Below, piece after piece: positions 9,379-21,921 of a stretch of DNA of 64,000 nt. The notes under the pieces are model-generated. The model was not told the origin of the DNA and did not search any database. It saw nothing but the letters and a program-made list of their open reading frames with translations. Origin of the DNA: Aristolochia californica (taxonomy: Eukaryota; Streptophyta; Magnoliopsida; Piperales; Aristolochiaceae); assembly GCA_029961685.1 (NCBI GenBank), contig JARWKL010000008.1:5954501-6018500 (forward strand), written 5' to 3'. A program made the translations under genes and the position numbers. Within the stretch, counting starts at the first letter, position 1; every line of letters begins with the position of its first letter.

Positions 9379-10970
9379 TCCTCCCCTTTCCTTCTTCCCC
9401 AGTTTTTGTGTAGAAAACAGAAAGGAAAGAGGGGAGCAGTGGGTGCCAATGCCCCTCCCCTTGTTTTTTTATCTGGCAGGAACTGAGAAGTCGTAGGCCA
9501 AAAGCGCCGGTGGTACTCTACCTCCCTCACCTGCTAGGAATGGAGGAATGGATCCGCGGAGAAGAACAAGGGAAGAGAAGAAAAAAACAGAAAGAGACGA
9601 AACCCCTCCCAATAATTTTCCAAAAGAGTGATTGTTGGCCTGTCTTATTTGGAAATTTCTCCCTAGAAGATTAAGTAATTTTCCAGGGTGTTGTCTTATT
9701 GTTTATTCATTTCTCACACCGAATGTTCCTGCTAAAATTCTCGGGTAAGCGATCCTGTTCAGTCTAACTCCGGCCTAACTAGTAACCACCATTTCTTTCA
9801 CGATTAACTCATCTTGTTCAAAGTTTGTGGATTCAACTTCGATCTTGTTCAAAGCGATACTGCTTAAATTGATGCGTATATTCAAAGAAAACGCAGTTTC
9901 TATATACTTTTTCAAGCCTGGAAAGCAAGAAGAATGAAACATCTTTGACAGTCAATCAAGGAGGGTCTCAGATTTCTCTCATCTGTCTTTCGTGTAAAAT
10001 ATGGTTTTTACGCTCATTCAATGTCAATGCCATTAGTTATTTTAATAGTTATCGAATTGCTAGCCTGTTCATTTGTACCAAACAGTGCATCAAGTTGGAC
10101 CTATTTGGTGGAGGGATATCTTTCGTTAAAGAATGTATTAGACCTCCTTTCCTCTTCGGTTTTCAAAAAACCATAAAACACTGCATGAATTTGTAGAGGG
10201 AAACGATTATAATGTACCCAGATCATCTCCCACTCAAAAGTTGTAGAAGAGCGTCTCGTCTATTCGGAAGCTTCGATGGAGAGCTCACAGGTTAACTCTA
10301 TCAAACCAGATCCGTATTTCATAAAAAAAAAATTTTCTTTTTTTCATCAAAAGAGGGAGTGGTTACAACTGCCCATGATCCATATATCTAAAGGAATAAT
10401 GGGTCAAAATATAAAATAGGGAACTGCTAACAATGTACTCTTCAAAGAGTAATTATGGATTGTTAAATTCAAACATAGAACTCTCCAAAGCTTTTGTGAG
10501 ATTCACATGTATTATACAAACGAATTAGATACACGGGTCTTTTTGGAACCCTTAGAAAAGAAAAAAAAATGAAATTTTTTTTCTTTTGTACTAACTATTT
10601 TTAGAAATAATAATGGTCAAATTCTTATTTTCTTTTTTCTCAATTACATAGACAATTACATGTATTTAATAAAAGTACTTGTACTAAAGGCATAAACGAG
10701 TTCCTATATATATGTTCGATGAAAACAAAATGGGGTGGGTGCACCCGGTAGATCATTCAATGTTGGTTTCTGCCTAGAGCTTTAGGCCTTCTCCTTGGTT
10801 GCTTCCTGGAGGGTGGAAATCAGGTCAATACAGTGAACTTGTGGGGTAGTTGGGAGCTAAAATATAAAAAGTTTGAATGAAACAGTTAGTATGAGCTTGT
10901 CCAGTTTCCTAACTAATTGCAATTGATGGTTGACAAAGGGTCTATCGTTGAGCAGCCATTGAAATATTTC
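9379..10970. other. Gene-free stretch
   Basis: No gene, RNA or transposon domain is recognisable. 9380-9600 is somewhat GC-richer with short open frames on the minus strand that match nothing known to me. The rest is AT-rich. Confidence 0.4.
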
Positions 10971-11378
10971 TGTTAGCATGAGTGAGGTAAGACTCCCAAG
11001 TCAATTGCCCATGAGGCCTTAGCTGTTAGTTTCACTTTCATGTTCAACCCTTTTGTCCCTTCTTCTCAATTCGTTGCATGGTAACAAAATCCACATCAGC
11101 GGCTCAATATTGTAACCGTGTAATCTTTTTCTCAAGCTCTTATCCTACCACACTGACCTTACAACCAAACATTTTTTTTTATTCCTACAGGCCGTTTGTG
11201 ATTGCTTCCAAAAAGGAAGTCTGACAAAGGGTCAGTTCCTTTTTCTATTGAGAAGCTTGCATAAAGGGTATTTATATGTTAAAGAGATTAGTCCCATTAA
11301 ACATTTACAACTACATTACATTCATTAGTGGTAATTAGATATAACTCCTTAGAAGTATTGCCTTCCTTATCTCTAACA
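10971..11378 (-). repeat. LTR of a decayed minus-strand Copia element
   Basis: Read on the minus strand the block begins TGTTAGAGATAAGG just after a purine-rich tract (CTTAGTTTGAGATGGGA) and ends CTCATGCTAACA, so its termini are inverted TGTTAG...CTAACA. A TATA-like TATAAATACCC lies about 95 bp inside. The RNase H remnant at 11379 onward sits directly upstream, as expected for a 3' LTR. No second LTR or target duplication was found. Confidence 0.55.
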
Positions 11379-12470
11379 TCCCATCTCAAACTAAGATGTC
11401 CATGTATTAATGGGAAGTTTGTCACACAAAAAATTCACGATGGCCGACGGGAATGTATAGAACCTATAAAGCACCATTGGCAATTGACTTTCTTTATGAT
11501 GAATTGATAAGCAATCTCAGTATGTTTAGTTTTGTCATGCAAAACTAAATTCAATCGACTAGCCAAAGCATGAAGCATTTTTGTAGCCAAAACAACACTA
11601 CAATATTATTGGTCATAGTCATGTATTCGGTCTTTGTGCTTGAATGAGCAATAATCCATAGTTTGCAGCTCTTCCAAGAGATGAGGTTGTTTCAAGGATC
11701 AAAATAACCCACCAAATCACTAAGATCAATAATTGATGAGTCACACCATATAGAAGAGTGCATAGGACTAAATATGCCTAAGAGCTTCAATACGTTGCCA
11801 ACTAGAAGAGTGCATAATCTGAGATACTTGATTGACTGTGAAGGAAATTTCATGACGAGTCAAACTCATTAAATGTAGTGCATCAGATAAACTTTGGTAT
11901 AATTCTGGAGAATCTACAAGGATATCAACCACCTTAGGCAAATTGTAGTGCAAAGCAAGAACGGGATAGTCTTACCAATCGATTGACCCGATCTATCAAA
12001 TAAATCTATAGCATATTTGTATTCTAACAAATTACCAGTAGAACTTGTACTTTGTATCTCAATTCCTAGCAAATATTATATCGAACCCAAATCTTTCATC
12101 TAAAAAGGGCACCCAAATGATGATTTTAGATCCCACATAAATGTAAAATCACTTCCAATACAAAGATACGGTACTAAACATTGTTAACGGGGGGAGAAAG
12201 AGTGATAAAAAACTTTTAATAAAACCCAAAAAGAGTGATCAGACAACTTTTGATAAAACCCAAACTTTTATAGAGCATGACAATTGTTTCTAACCATAAA
12301 CCAATTTCCTAAATCAACAAACATAAACTACGAATCTTAATGACTATCCCATATACAAAGTCCTAGATAAAGACCATGTATAAGGTGTTTTTTACATCCA
12401 ACTGATCCAAAGGCCAATTAAATGTCAAAGAAAGAAGAAAAATGATACAAGTCATTACAGTTTTTAACGT
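11379..12470 (-). pseudogene. Copia reverse transcriptase/RNase H remnant, heavily decayed
   Basis: The minus strand holds EYKYAIDLFDRSG (about 12010-12050), then the RT-RNase H hinge at 11768-11953 (DSPELYQSLSDALHLMSLTR and FTVNQVSQIMHSSSWQRIEA), then RNase H pieces MLHALASRLNLVLHDKTKHT and EIAYQFIIKKVNCQ near 11500-11580. The order is right for a Copia pol 3' end leading to the LTR at 11378. Stops and frame changes are frequent and everything upstream of RT is unrecognisable. This is one of the oldest Copia insertions here. Confidence 0.7.
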
Positions 12471-13485
12471 CGACACTACAAAAATACACTATTAATGACA
12501 CTTTTTTATGACAACATAATTTTTGTGGTAAAGATAAGCCTTTGGCGACAAAAAAAGCATCAACCAAGGTCAATAAAAATATTTATTTCACCTAAGAATT
12601 TAAATTTCATTGATATAATTAGTTTCTATCGATGGGATAGACCTATGGTTTTAAGAAGGTTCTACACATGAAAATGTTTTGTCCTCGTGGATATCTTCAA
12701 CGAAAAATGTATGTGTTTTATTAAAAAAATGAATCATTGTTCGAAATAAGAAAGTTTTCTCAAGCTATGTTAGTGGCATCATTGCCAACAACACTTTAGT
12801 TCATCAAAAAGAGTCAAATAGTGACAAAATATGTACTTCATTGGGAAAGTATCTACCAAAAATTAAAATTCTGATCCTTTATGGCAAAATATGTGTTTCT
12901 TTAGGAAAAGGTGTTTCCCAAGAAAATTCTCTTGATGTGAAATAAAAATTATTGGCAAAATTTGTAATTCATTAACAACTTTATTGTTTAATGGCATGAT
13001 TAGATCTTAAGGAACCTGTTACGCCATTACCATTAACATTAACAACTTATGGTCCATCTTTCGGAATTAACATTGAATATTGTAGTCATGTAACTTAGCA
13101 ATGTTGCAAAAAGCCTTTGAAGTTGTCCTTGCTTAAGGAAATAACATCTCTTCCCTTAGTATATTTTTTATCCATCTCCAACCATTAATGCTGCAAACTC
13201 TCCTTATATACAAGACAATTTTTGGATGATTTCATATTATATCCTTAGCACTTTTATATATCTGAACATATAGATGCAAATGATTTGATAATTCCTTTAT
13301 TATCCCAAGTATAGACCTGTCAAATCATATTTGAATCCTCTTTTCTGGAAAGAGAAAACACCACATTTTGTACTCCATCCTACACATAATAAATACGTAT
13401 TTTCATCTTTTCTTTTTTGGAAATAGTAATGTTATATCACTTTTTAATTTTGTTTTATGATTTTTACTTATTTTTACTTAAATGT
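12471..13485. other. Gene-free stretch with one CACTA-like end
   Basis: CACTACAAAAATAC at 12474 looks like the 5' end of a CACTA-type transposon or derivative. The following 500 bp contains repeated wording such as GGCAAAATATGTGTTTC and TTCATTGGGAAAG, but no opposite end (TTTTTGTAGTG) was found to the right. No gene is seen. Confidence 0.35.
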
Positions 13486-13489
13486 TTAT

Positions 13490-13722
13490 TGGCTCCAATC
13501 TATTCGACACCTCGACCTAATTCATTTCTGCAAAGTCGCTTCCTCTCTGAATTTCTCTCTAATGCTCTATCCTCCTCTCAGTGCCTCTGTCTCCTCTCCC
13601 TTCCCTCCCTCTCCCTCTCCTCTCCACCTTTATCAACCCCTTTCATTCCGTTCCTTCCCTCCCTCTCCTCTCCCTTCCCTCGCTCTTCCTCTCCTCTCCT
13701 CTGATTTCCCCACTCCCACAGT
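13490..13722 (+). repeat. Pyrimidine-rich low-complexity tract
   Basis: About 230 bp composed largely of CT and CCT runs (TCCCTCTCC, CTCCTCTCC). Such tracts are common in plant 5' leaders. It lies 2.1 kb upstream of the PIF/Harbinger ORFs and could be the leader of that element's transcript, but no direct link is visible. Confidence 0.6.
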
Positions 13723-15867
13723 TTGGCTTGCCGCTTCATTTTGTTTAATTCATAATCATGTATGATTTTTTTTCTTCATTTTTCTCATCGCCAGAGACAT
13801 CTCACAACTCTTTCTCAACAAAATGTGTTTGATATAGTCTTCAACGGAAAAAGGGAGCTCCTCATTGTTGTTGTTGTTACTAGTTGTTGCTTCTTCCGAA
13901 TTGCGAATTGGTTCATTCACTTCTCTCTCTCCTAGGACCCTCTATTTGTTAATACTACTGTTTCTTTGCTTCATTCCACTATTACTTCTTTTTCCAGTAC
14001 TAATATCTCCTCACTTTATTTTTTTCATCTTTTAATTTATGATTTAAATTAGTTATATAGTACACATTTCGTTGAATTATGTTATGTGGTTCATTTCTGA
14101 ATTATGCATGTGTATTTGTTTGAAGAGAATGCTTGTAGTTAAGTTTTGTGGATGATTTATGCCAATTTTCTTCTTATGAAAATAATTTTCGGTTAATGGA
14201 TATTTCATTTCTTCATTTATTTAACGTAGTGGAGTTTCTCTTTGTCATAGTGGAAACAAGTTTTGGGTGCCTAGGAATCCAAAGGCCTAAATTTTCTAGG
14301 TTTTGCTTCACGATGATGGATTTAAATTTCACGGTGTTTGAATTTATCTTTTGGAGATTCAATTTAGGCATCCCGTTTTTCATTTGGGTTTTTGTAATCA
14401 TTTTTTTGTGGATTAAGCATGTGGTTCAGATGCCACTTAGGAAGGTTTTTCAATAAGTGTATGCATGCTTAATCAATATTTTGAAAAGGGAAAAGGATTG
14501 AAAGTGCTCATTACTATTCTTACGATGCTAGTCTTTGTATTTCCCTTCCTATCTGATTCTGATGAATTTTATTTCCTTTCTTTTTCTTCTTTTATTTGTT
14601 AAACAAAGTTGTTTCATTTTGCTTGGGATGAGCAATTGGGTTGGTGATGAATTTCATCTTGCTTCTTAGTTTTTTAACTGGTTATTATTGCACTTGCTCT
14701 TGTGCATTTCTACCAATGCAACGAAATCTAAATTTGTGCATGACTCAATGAAAACAGATATGAGACTTCCTGAGTTATTTGCATTTGCATGCACTTCTTC
14801 CTAACCATGGTAGAATAACTAGGAGATGATTAACAATTTTGTATCATTTTATACTTCATTTTAGTTGACATGCTTAGGTGACTTAACCTTTCTCTTCTTT
14901 GGCAAGAGAGCATATTGTCAAATGTAGCAATTATATGTTTCAAACTCAATAGATATATTTTGATCGGCTGGATTTTGAAATTCTAGGCTTCAACAACATC
15001 CTCAAACTACTTGGTCTCTAACCTAAGGTGATACTTTTTTTCATGACTTTCATGTTTGTTTATCTTCCATTTGTGTTTTGATCTTTTTGTTCTCATGGTT
15101 GAAGGATCTCAAAGGCCGAGTCCAAGTGCCTTGGTTGTCATGTTTATTTTCCTATCACTGGCAAGTTTTGTGGGTTGTTGAATCAATTTAGAGTGTTTAC
15201 TCTCTTCTTACTTCAATGATTAATGTGTATCATGAATGTGTTTTTACTCCAACAGTCTTTCATGTAGATGACCACCATCATCATTGTCATGTACTACCCT
15301 TGTAATTCTGATCTTCTTCAAAAGAAAATGTAATGGACTCTTTCATAGATTTATGAGTATCTTGAACTATCTTTTGCTCCAGTCTCCTAGTTTCCCACAG
15401 AGAAAACTTTATCATGCAATTTTCTCTGTAATGGAAATATTTGATGAAGTATTATGGACCTCAAAGCTAGGGGGTTAACTTGTGAAAACTAAAGTGGGAG
15501 TCATCTCTTGTAAGACTCCATCTAAAAGTAAGCCTAACTCAATTGGTGCCTATTTTTTTAGTCTTTCTTAGCAATGTGTTGTCAACATTTTGGAACTTCC
15601 ATGTCTTAGACAAAACTTTCGAATTGATCCTCTTGTATTCTCTTAGACTATAAACAATATGCGTTGTCATGTCATTTTATTGGATTGCTGACCTATATAG
15701 AATTCAAGTAAAAGTCAAGAAAAAATTTTGATTTTTTCCCATTATGGGCAGTCTTTTTGGTAGATAGAAGAGGATTTGAGAGGTTGAACTTATGTCTTTT
15801 CAATAGTAATGTGCTTAATATTTTTTTTAAATGAGTTTTGTAAAACTCATTGTATGTTATCTTATAG
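13723..15867. other. Gene-free AT-rich stretch, possibly leader intron of the Harbinger element
   Basis: No coding region is recognised. Open frames such as 14148-14456 are low-complexity Phe/Leu-rich readings. The stretch ends in CTTATAG directly before the ATG at 15868, so it could be an intron between the pyrimidine-rich tract and the first ORF. That is inference only. Confidence 0.3.
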
Positions 15868-16261
15868 ATGTCCACAGGAAATGCTAAGCAACAACGAGGA
15901 CCATATGAAACATGGATTCCTCATGATTATGCTTACTATCTTGTCAAAAGTGGTTCATAAAGGATCTAAGTTGGGAAATGGCCAATAGAGGAGTGATATA
16001 TGACCTAGACAACTACAAGAATTCAAAGACAACATGGAAGAGAAAAGACGAAATATAATGTTATCAATCGCCAAAAAACATGGAAAAAAACAATGTAAAA
16101 GGATAGCTACATTGCTATCATCAAGTGAATGGATTTGGAACCATCAAGGTAAGCGAATGGAAATGTCGTCACATGTTTGGGAAGAGTTTATTCAGGTTAT
16201 GTGTCATGTACTAGGTAATGTGTCATGTACAACAATTTATTGCATTCTAGACTTTAAATGA
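15868..16261 (+). pseudogene. Candidate first ORF (accessory, Myb-like) of the PIF/Harbinger element
   Basis: ATG 15868 starts MSTGNAKQQRGPYETWIPHD and runs into a stop after about 30 codons. A lysine-rich reading resumes at 16034-16261 (MEEKRRNIMLSIAKKHGKKQ...). PIF/Harbinger elements carry a second, Myb/SANT-like protein that helps the transposase bind DNA; position and charge fit that role. The sequence is too damaged to show a Myb fold, so the assignment rests on context. Confidence 0.35.
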
Positions 16262-17204
16262 TATTTTCGTTAAATTTTATTTTAGTACTTTTTTTTGTAA
16301 AAAAACAAAGATGTTGAGTATGTTAGGCATTAAATTTTTTGCAACTATGAACTCCTCTATACCATGGTTGGAGAAAATTTTGCAATTGGAAGCTTTGTTG
16401 TTATGGCAGTGGTGAGAGTGAAACAAATGAAGCTAAAGAAGTTAGTCATAATGAGCAAGATGAAGTACAAATAAGATATGATGGTGTAACGGATTCAGGG
16501 ATTGCAAATACTTAGCTCAAGTGATGGAGGTGGCTCAACTAGTAGCCATAACTAAGGCCGTCGAACTCCTTTGTTGAGTAATCGAAAACATCGAGCTCAA
16601 GTAATGGGGGAGAGAGACCAAGCAATGGTGGTTGTATTGAACAACTTTCTGCTACAATTCAAAAATTAGCAGAAGTTGGTAATAGTTCTTAAGCAAATAA
16701 ATGGATTGATGCTACTCGGGAAATTCCTTATTCGTACACAAAATTTTGCCATTGTGCTTCTTCTTTATTGGATACAAATGAAAAGAAATTGTTATTTGTT
16801 CAATGTGACATTGGAAAAATGAAGAGTTTTTGAAATTCCTCTATGAAGACAGCAGAAATAGGATGATGTTATATGAGGATAATATGATGTTGTAATAGGA
16901 AAAAATCATGTTAATTTATTCGTGTTATAATCATTATATTACGGATTTTTATAATTGACTTTTATGTTTTAATTTCTCTTGTTGAAAATGAAAATTGATT
17001 GTTTTAATGTTATATTGAATTTTTAGTTATGTATGTAAATTTTCATACCGTTATCAATGAATTTTAAATTTTTATGTGTTTGTTATATAGTTTGATATTG
17101 ATATTTTATCATTATACAAGAGTCCAGATTACCATGGTTATTACCAATGAGAGTTCTCTAGTTATCATATCAATTTATTTTGAAAATGTATCTACACCTC
17201 AAAA

Positions 17205-18412
17205 AATTTGATTAGGTGGAGGGGGGCTCATATATGCTCACTATTAGAGTATAATGAATATTTGTTTAGGCAAGTGTATAGGATGAGACCGTATGTTTTT
17301 ACCAACCTCCGTAATTTGCTAAGAAGTAAGAGACTTCTTGTGGATACCAAGAGCATTAAAGTTGAAGAACAAGTTGTTATATTCATGGTTACCATATTTG
17401 TTTTAGATGCTCAATTTGGACTATTAGTACATATTTCAATAGAGTACTAAAGGCAACACTCAAATTGAAAAATGATTATATACATCCTACTTCAACTAGA
17501 AATTTTCATCCAAAAATAGCGGGTAATGATAAAGTATTATCCTTTTTCAAGGTAAGCAACTACTGTAAATTTTATTTATGTGTTTATTCATTTAAAAGAA
17601 CAATTATACTAACTTTCAATGTGCAAATTTCATAATTCCATTGGAGCAATTGATGGGACTTACATAAAGGCCCACATTATAGGCAAAGAGTGTTGGATTT
17701 TGGAATCAGAAACAATACTTATCACAAAATGTGATATTAGCTTGTAATTTTAATATGGAGTTCACTTTTGTAGTAACTGGGTGGGAAGGATCAACTGCTG
17801 ATGCTTGCATTTTGATGCATGTATTAGGTAGACCGAACAGGCCTAGAGGTAATATGTTTATTTTATTTATTTATTTTTGTACATGTTACCTTTATTCGTA
17901 TTAATCATTTTTATTGTTTCATACTATAGGAAAATACTACTTGGTAGATGTTGGGTATACTAACTTGCCAAGTTTTTTGGCACTTTATCATTCAACTAGA
18001 TATCATTTAAACGAATATGATAAAAATCATCTCCCTCTGACTGCAACAGGGCTATTCAACCATCAACATTCATCATTAAGAAGCACAATTGAAAGGACTT
18101 TTGGTATGTAGAAGCAACGGTTTACAATTCTGGATCGAGCACTTGCATACCCATACAAGACTCTGAGTGAAAGTTGTCATTACTGTTGTATCATTCACAA
18201 TTGTATACAAATATCATATCGCAATGACGGAAGGATTGAAGGAGAAGAACTAGTAGAAGTTATAAGAATGATGTGGCATTTGGAGAAGATCAAGAAGAGG
18301 ATGAAGATGATATGGAAGAATTAATTAACCAACCTGCAGTCTCAATATTAGGGAGAAAGAGAAATGAACAAATTGAATTAGTTAACTATTCTCATAATAA
18401 TTTAACAAGTTG
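17205..18412 (+). pseudogene. PIF/Harbinger transposase (DDE superfamily), broken
   Basis: The HARBI1-like nuclease reading is clear: YRMRPYVFTNLRNLLRSKRL and VEEQVVIFMV (17208-17450), VLKATLKLKNDYIHPTS (frame-shifted), then NSIGAIDGTYIKAH (first Asp, about 17640), KYYLVDVGYTNLPSFLALY (second Asp, about 17950), and SSLRSTIERTFGM (Glu, about 18090). Two introns are visible: 17552-17626 (GTAAGC donor, acceptor mutated to GCAA) and 17849-17929 (GTAATA..CTATAG). A stop replaces the residue after ERTFGM. With other stops in the middle exon, no active transposase can be made. The terminal repeats were not found. Confidence 0.85.
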
Positions 18413-19475
18413 AATGTAGGACAATTATGTAGAGTACAATAGTTGATTTAACATAATCAATTTGTTTTTAAATAAAAATGTTTTTATCTTTGTATTTGAC
18501 ATTTTATTTTATAGAGAATTTATCAAATAAGTATGGTAATGTGTGAGATTAATTATTTACCTTTTATTTATTTTCCTAGAAAAAACACCAACAGGTCTAT
18601 TAAATTTTCTTTGGCAAAATTTTAAAAATTTCCATGAAATTTTATAATAAGCCAATAATAGGTTTTTATCTAAAAATTTCTTTAAAATGTGTATTCTAGG
18701 AAAAGCAATGGCACTAAAGTTTTCACCGTCCGATTTATTGAAGGATTTTTATTTGATCCTATTGTTGCATTATTTATACTTATCATTCTTACTAATGAAG
18801 TTGCTTCTTATCAATTAATTTTCAGATGTATTAATTTCTATGCTATTAATTAAAAATAATTACTTTTTTTGAATAGAAAAGCAATATCATAAATAATGAA
18901 TGGTTCTTATGATTATTTTCATATTTTTTACTTACCGTTTTATTGAACATATTTATCAGTTTTATTTAAGATTATTTATTTCAATTTATACTAGTCTTAG
19001 GATTTTATGTGTATTAAATTGGTTTCTGTGTAACCAAGGTTTCACCTGTTTCATTTTCTAGAGAGGACTTTGGCAACTACTTTTTCTTCTTCTTTTTCCT
19101 TAGTTGTTTTCTGACAAAAAAAAAAAAAAACTTCAATCCTCTCTAAACAAATATACAAAAAATTACCACAGACAGTAGCATTCCAAAGAGATTTACCCCA
19201 TATCATAGTTCTTCAATCTTACCTTACAGCTAATAGAAATAAAACTTCAAGATCGAGTTCAAAAACTCCCCAACACCGAACAAAGTAAAAATATTGGAGA
19301 ACTCAAGGAAAGAAAAATACATTAAAATTGCTGATAGAGTCAATTATTAGTGGACAACGTTGCCAGCATCAAATGCAAAAATAACTACAAATACTATTTG
19401 ACAAGAGAAAACTGGATCAGTTTATTTCAAATGTTATCAGCCAAGTACAAACTAGTTTACCTTGGCTTTTCTTCA
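18413..19475. other. Gene-free AT-rich stretch
   Basis: No gene or named repeat is seen. It probably includes the 3' part of the Harbinger element, but no inverted terminal repeat could be recognised. Confidence 0.4.
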
Positions 19476-20080
19476 TAATCAAACCCATCTCCGTATCCTC
19501 CTAAACATTTTTCAGTAGTTGCTGGAAAAGCTGAGGCTCTTCCTACCCATTGAACTTTCTCTTGAAATTAAAAAATTGTTTAGATATGCAAATAGAATTA
19601 TCAAACCTGATCAATGTACTATATTTAACAAGACAATGTGGGTTCACTGGTGGTTTCACCCTACTGCACGATCTGATTACTGAATGCTCTTTTTTGGCCA
19701 TATCCAAAATAAACAACAACTCTGGAGGACCATTTTGCCTCATCCCATTGTGTATCTGGTTTCACCAGCAAATCTGATGCAGGAGCCGGTGAACAGGCCT
19801 TTGACCAAATCCTTGTTCAGTGCCACTATTCTCAGAAGACTAAATTATCCTACAGTTGTCATCCATAGCAATCGGAAGAATCACATCCCATTGTTTGGTG
19901 CCCCACTCCTGTGGATTCCATAAAGCTTACATTTGATAAGAACTGCAGCCAAGTCAAGATGTCAATGGTGACTTTGTAATCACCATAGCAGCTCACTTGT
20001 CTCCACAAGGAACCCCCTAAAAAAATACTGAATACCACCAGGTGGAGACAACCTCTTTTCGCTTGATAAGAGGCCATCTC
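19476..20080 (-). other. Coding-like fragments of an unidentified gene, minus strand
   Basis: Several minus-strand stretches look like protein but do not form one frame: VTIDILTWLQFLSN ending at a GTAAGC donor-like site (about 19940), LWNPQEWGTKQWDVILPIAM (about 19860-19920), ASDLLVKPDTQWDEAKW then SSRVVVYFGYGQKRAF (about 19690-19780), and KVQWVGRASAFPATTEK then CLGGYGDGFDYEEKPR before a stop (about 19463-19558). Trp-rich, low-bias text like this suggests a decayed gene or short exons. I do not recognise the family. Confidence 0.3.
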
Positions 20081-21921
20081 ACAGAAAGTTTAGTTTATAA
20101 TCTGCAGGTTGACGTGGATTTTAAGGTCATAGTGGTTCACTCAGTACCTATACCCCTTATCTCCTCTTCCCATCTTTTGAGGTGATTGAAAATATTCCCA
20201 CTCTCTCTGTAACTTGGACACATGTTGTCTGCTCCATTAACCATCTTTCAGATTGCTTAGACGGAAATGGGACTGAATGTCCTGAACTTGTCCTGGTAGT
20301 CTGAATATTAGTTTCTTGTTCTATGATTCTCATTTTCACTCCCTGCCAAGGAGGAATTCACACTTGCCTTTTTCTTGCCTCAATTAGATATCCACCATTT
20401 GGAAAAGAAAAATGTAACAAAAATAAAAAATAAAAGACTGGTTTGTAAGATTACAGAAGACATAGGAACAATGTGTTGAACTTCAGCTACTCGACTACAT
20501 CTTCAGGATCATTGAATTAATATACTGTTGGCTCATTTTACCCTGTGCTTCATACCACTTCCATCATCCAAACACCACTTGCACTCGGTAGCTTGTGGCA
20601 CTAACCGAAGTTGTCGTCTTCCTTGTGTGTGCTATGAAAGGGACAATTTTGATGATCGGTCAGCTACATAAACAGGGATTCAAGACATCTTCCCTTTCTT
20701 GCAAATTGAGAATTTGAAGCAGAAAATGTTTTTGGTCTTCACCCCTTTCCACAAGAGTTATGGAGCTAACTCTTGAGGGGGCTTGGCACTGAGATGTGTT
20801 ATGCTACCATCTAGAGATCTGATGAGCTGATGTGATGCTGACCATTTGTCTAAAATGAGACTATGGATGTTTATTCTTCCTGTCAGCCACCAGTATTTAT
20901 GCAAATGCAAGAAATGAAAGAGATGTCTGTGAACAAATCCAGTTCCATGGGCCAATTATTTAAAAAGCATTTTATTTGAACACTTTTGGGCAACTTTCAT
21001 TCGTTTTTCAGGGAATGGTTCTTTGACAAAATTGAAAATATTTAGTTGAATGCCCTCCAACCTGCACTCACCAAGTGCTCCCCTCAAGAGGGAAGCTACA
21101 AGCTTTAAGTCATAAAATTAGAGGCAATCAGAGACCACAAGGGAAGGACCATCATGGCATAACTGGGACCAACGGGGATCAATACTACCATGACAGAGAC
21201 TATGATTGTTGAAGGAGACTCTGAAGTAATCACCAGTGGGCTAAGGGCTGCTCAAAGCCATAAGGGAGAGTCCATGAAACTCACAAACAGATTGCAGGGC
21301 ACTTCATAATTAACTCTTAGTTAGAAGCTCCACGATCATCCAGCTCCACTGCAGAATCTCTTTCAAAGGAAGCCAACAACACCTCATAGTGGGCAACACA
21401 ATGTTTTTCAGTTGTAGTATTTTTCTTTTTCTAGTTGTGAAGCCCACTGACTTGAAGCCTTCTATCTATATTCTATGTGGGAAGCCCATCAACTTGAAGC
21501 CTTTTATCTAAATAGAAGAAAATGACCATTAAATCACATGGAAAACTAGGAAGTTATGTATATTCAAACAAGAAAAATATGCTCAACCTCACTGCCCCAA
21601 GGAGTAACCATATAACCTTCATCGTGGTAGCAATTTCAGTTTACAAAATCGAGAGTGGTTGTTCAAATCTTCACATCCAGAACTTTGGGTCCAAATCCCA
21701 TGTTTAAGCCTCAAATGTGAAATTTCTCTATAACTTCAAACTAGAAAAGAATATCTCATCAATGCAGAGATAAACGAGATGTTACAGTAGAGAAATGCCC
21801 TTTATCCTGGTTTGACAGTCAAGCTTGTATAATCATCTGACCCCATGGCCATTGAGAAGGTGCTCAGCAAAAAATAAGGCACTTTCTGCAACCACTGATT
21901 CTGAAGGGAAGAGTTGATTGC
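20081..21921. other. Downstream flank of the VPS38 gene
   Basis: No complete gene is seen. Short minus-strand readings (for example 20157-20339 and 20758-20955) have near-coding texture but no family match. The first few hundred bases before 21922 probably include the VPS38 3' untranslated region; no clear polyadenylation signal could be singled out. Confidence 0.35.

Noticed and set aside
8073..12490. A CACTA transposon between TTTTTTTGTAGTG (8084) and CACTACAAAAATAC (12474)
   Set aside because: The two ends point away from each other (one opens to the left, the other to the right), so they do not bound a common element. No inward partner was found for either.
13417..13765. Two overlapping Ser/Pro/Leu-rich small proteins
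   Set aside because: They are translations of the CT-rich low-complexity tract in two frames.
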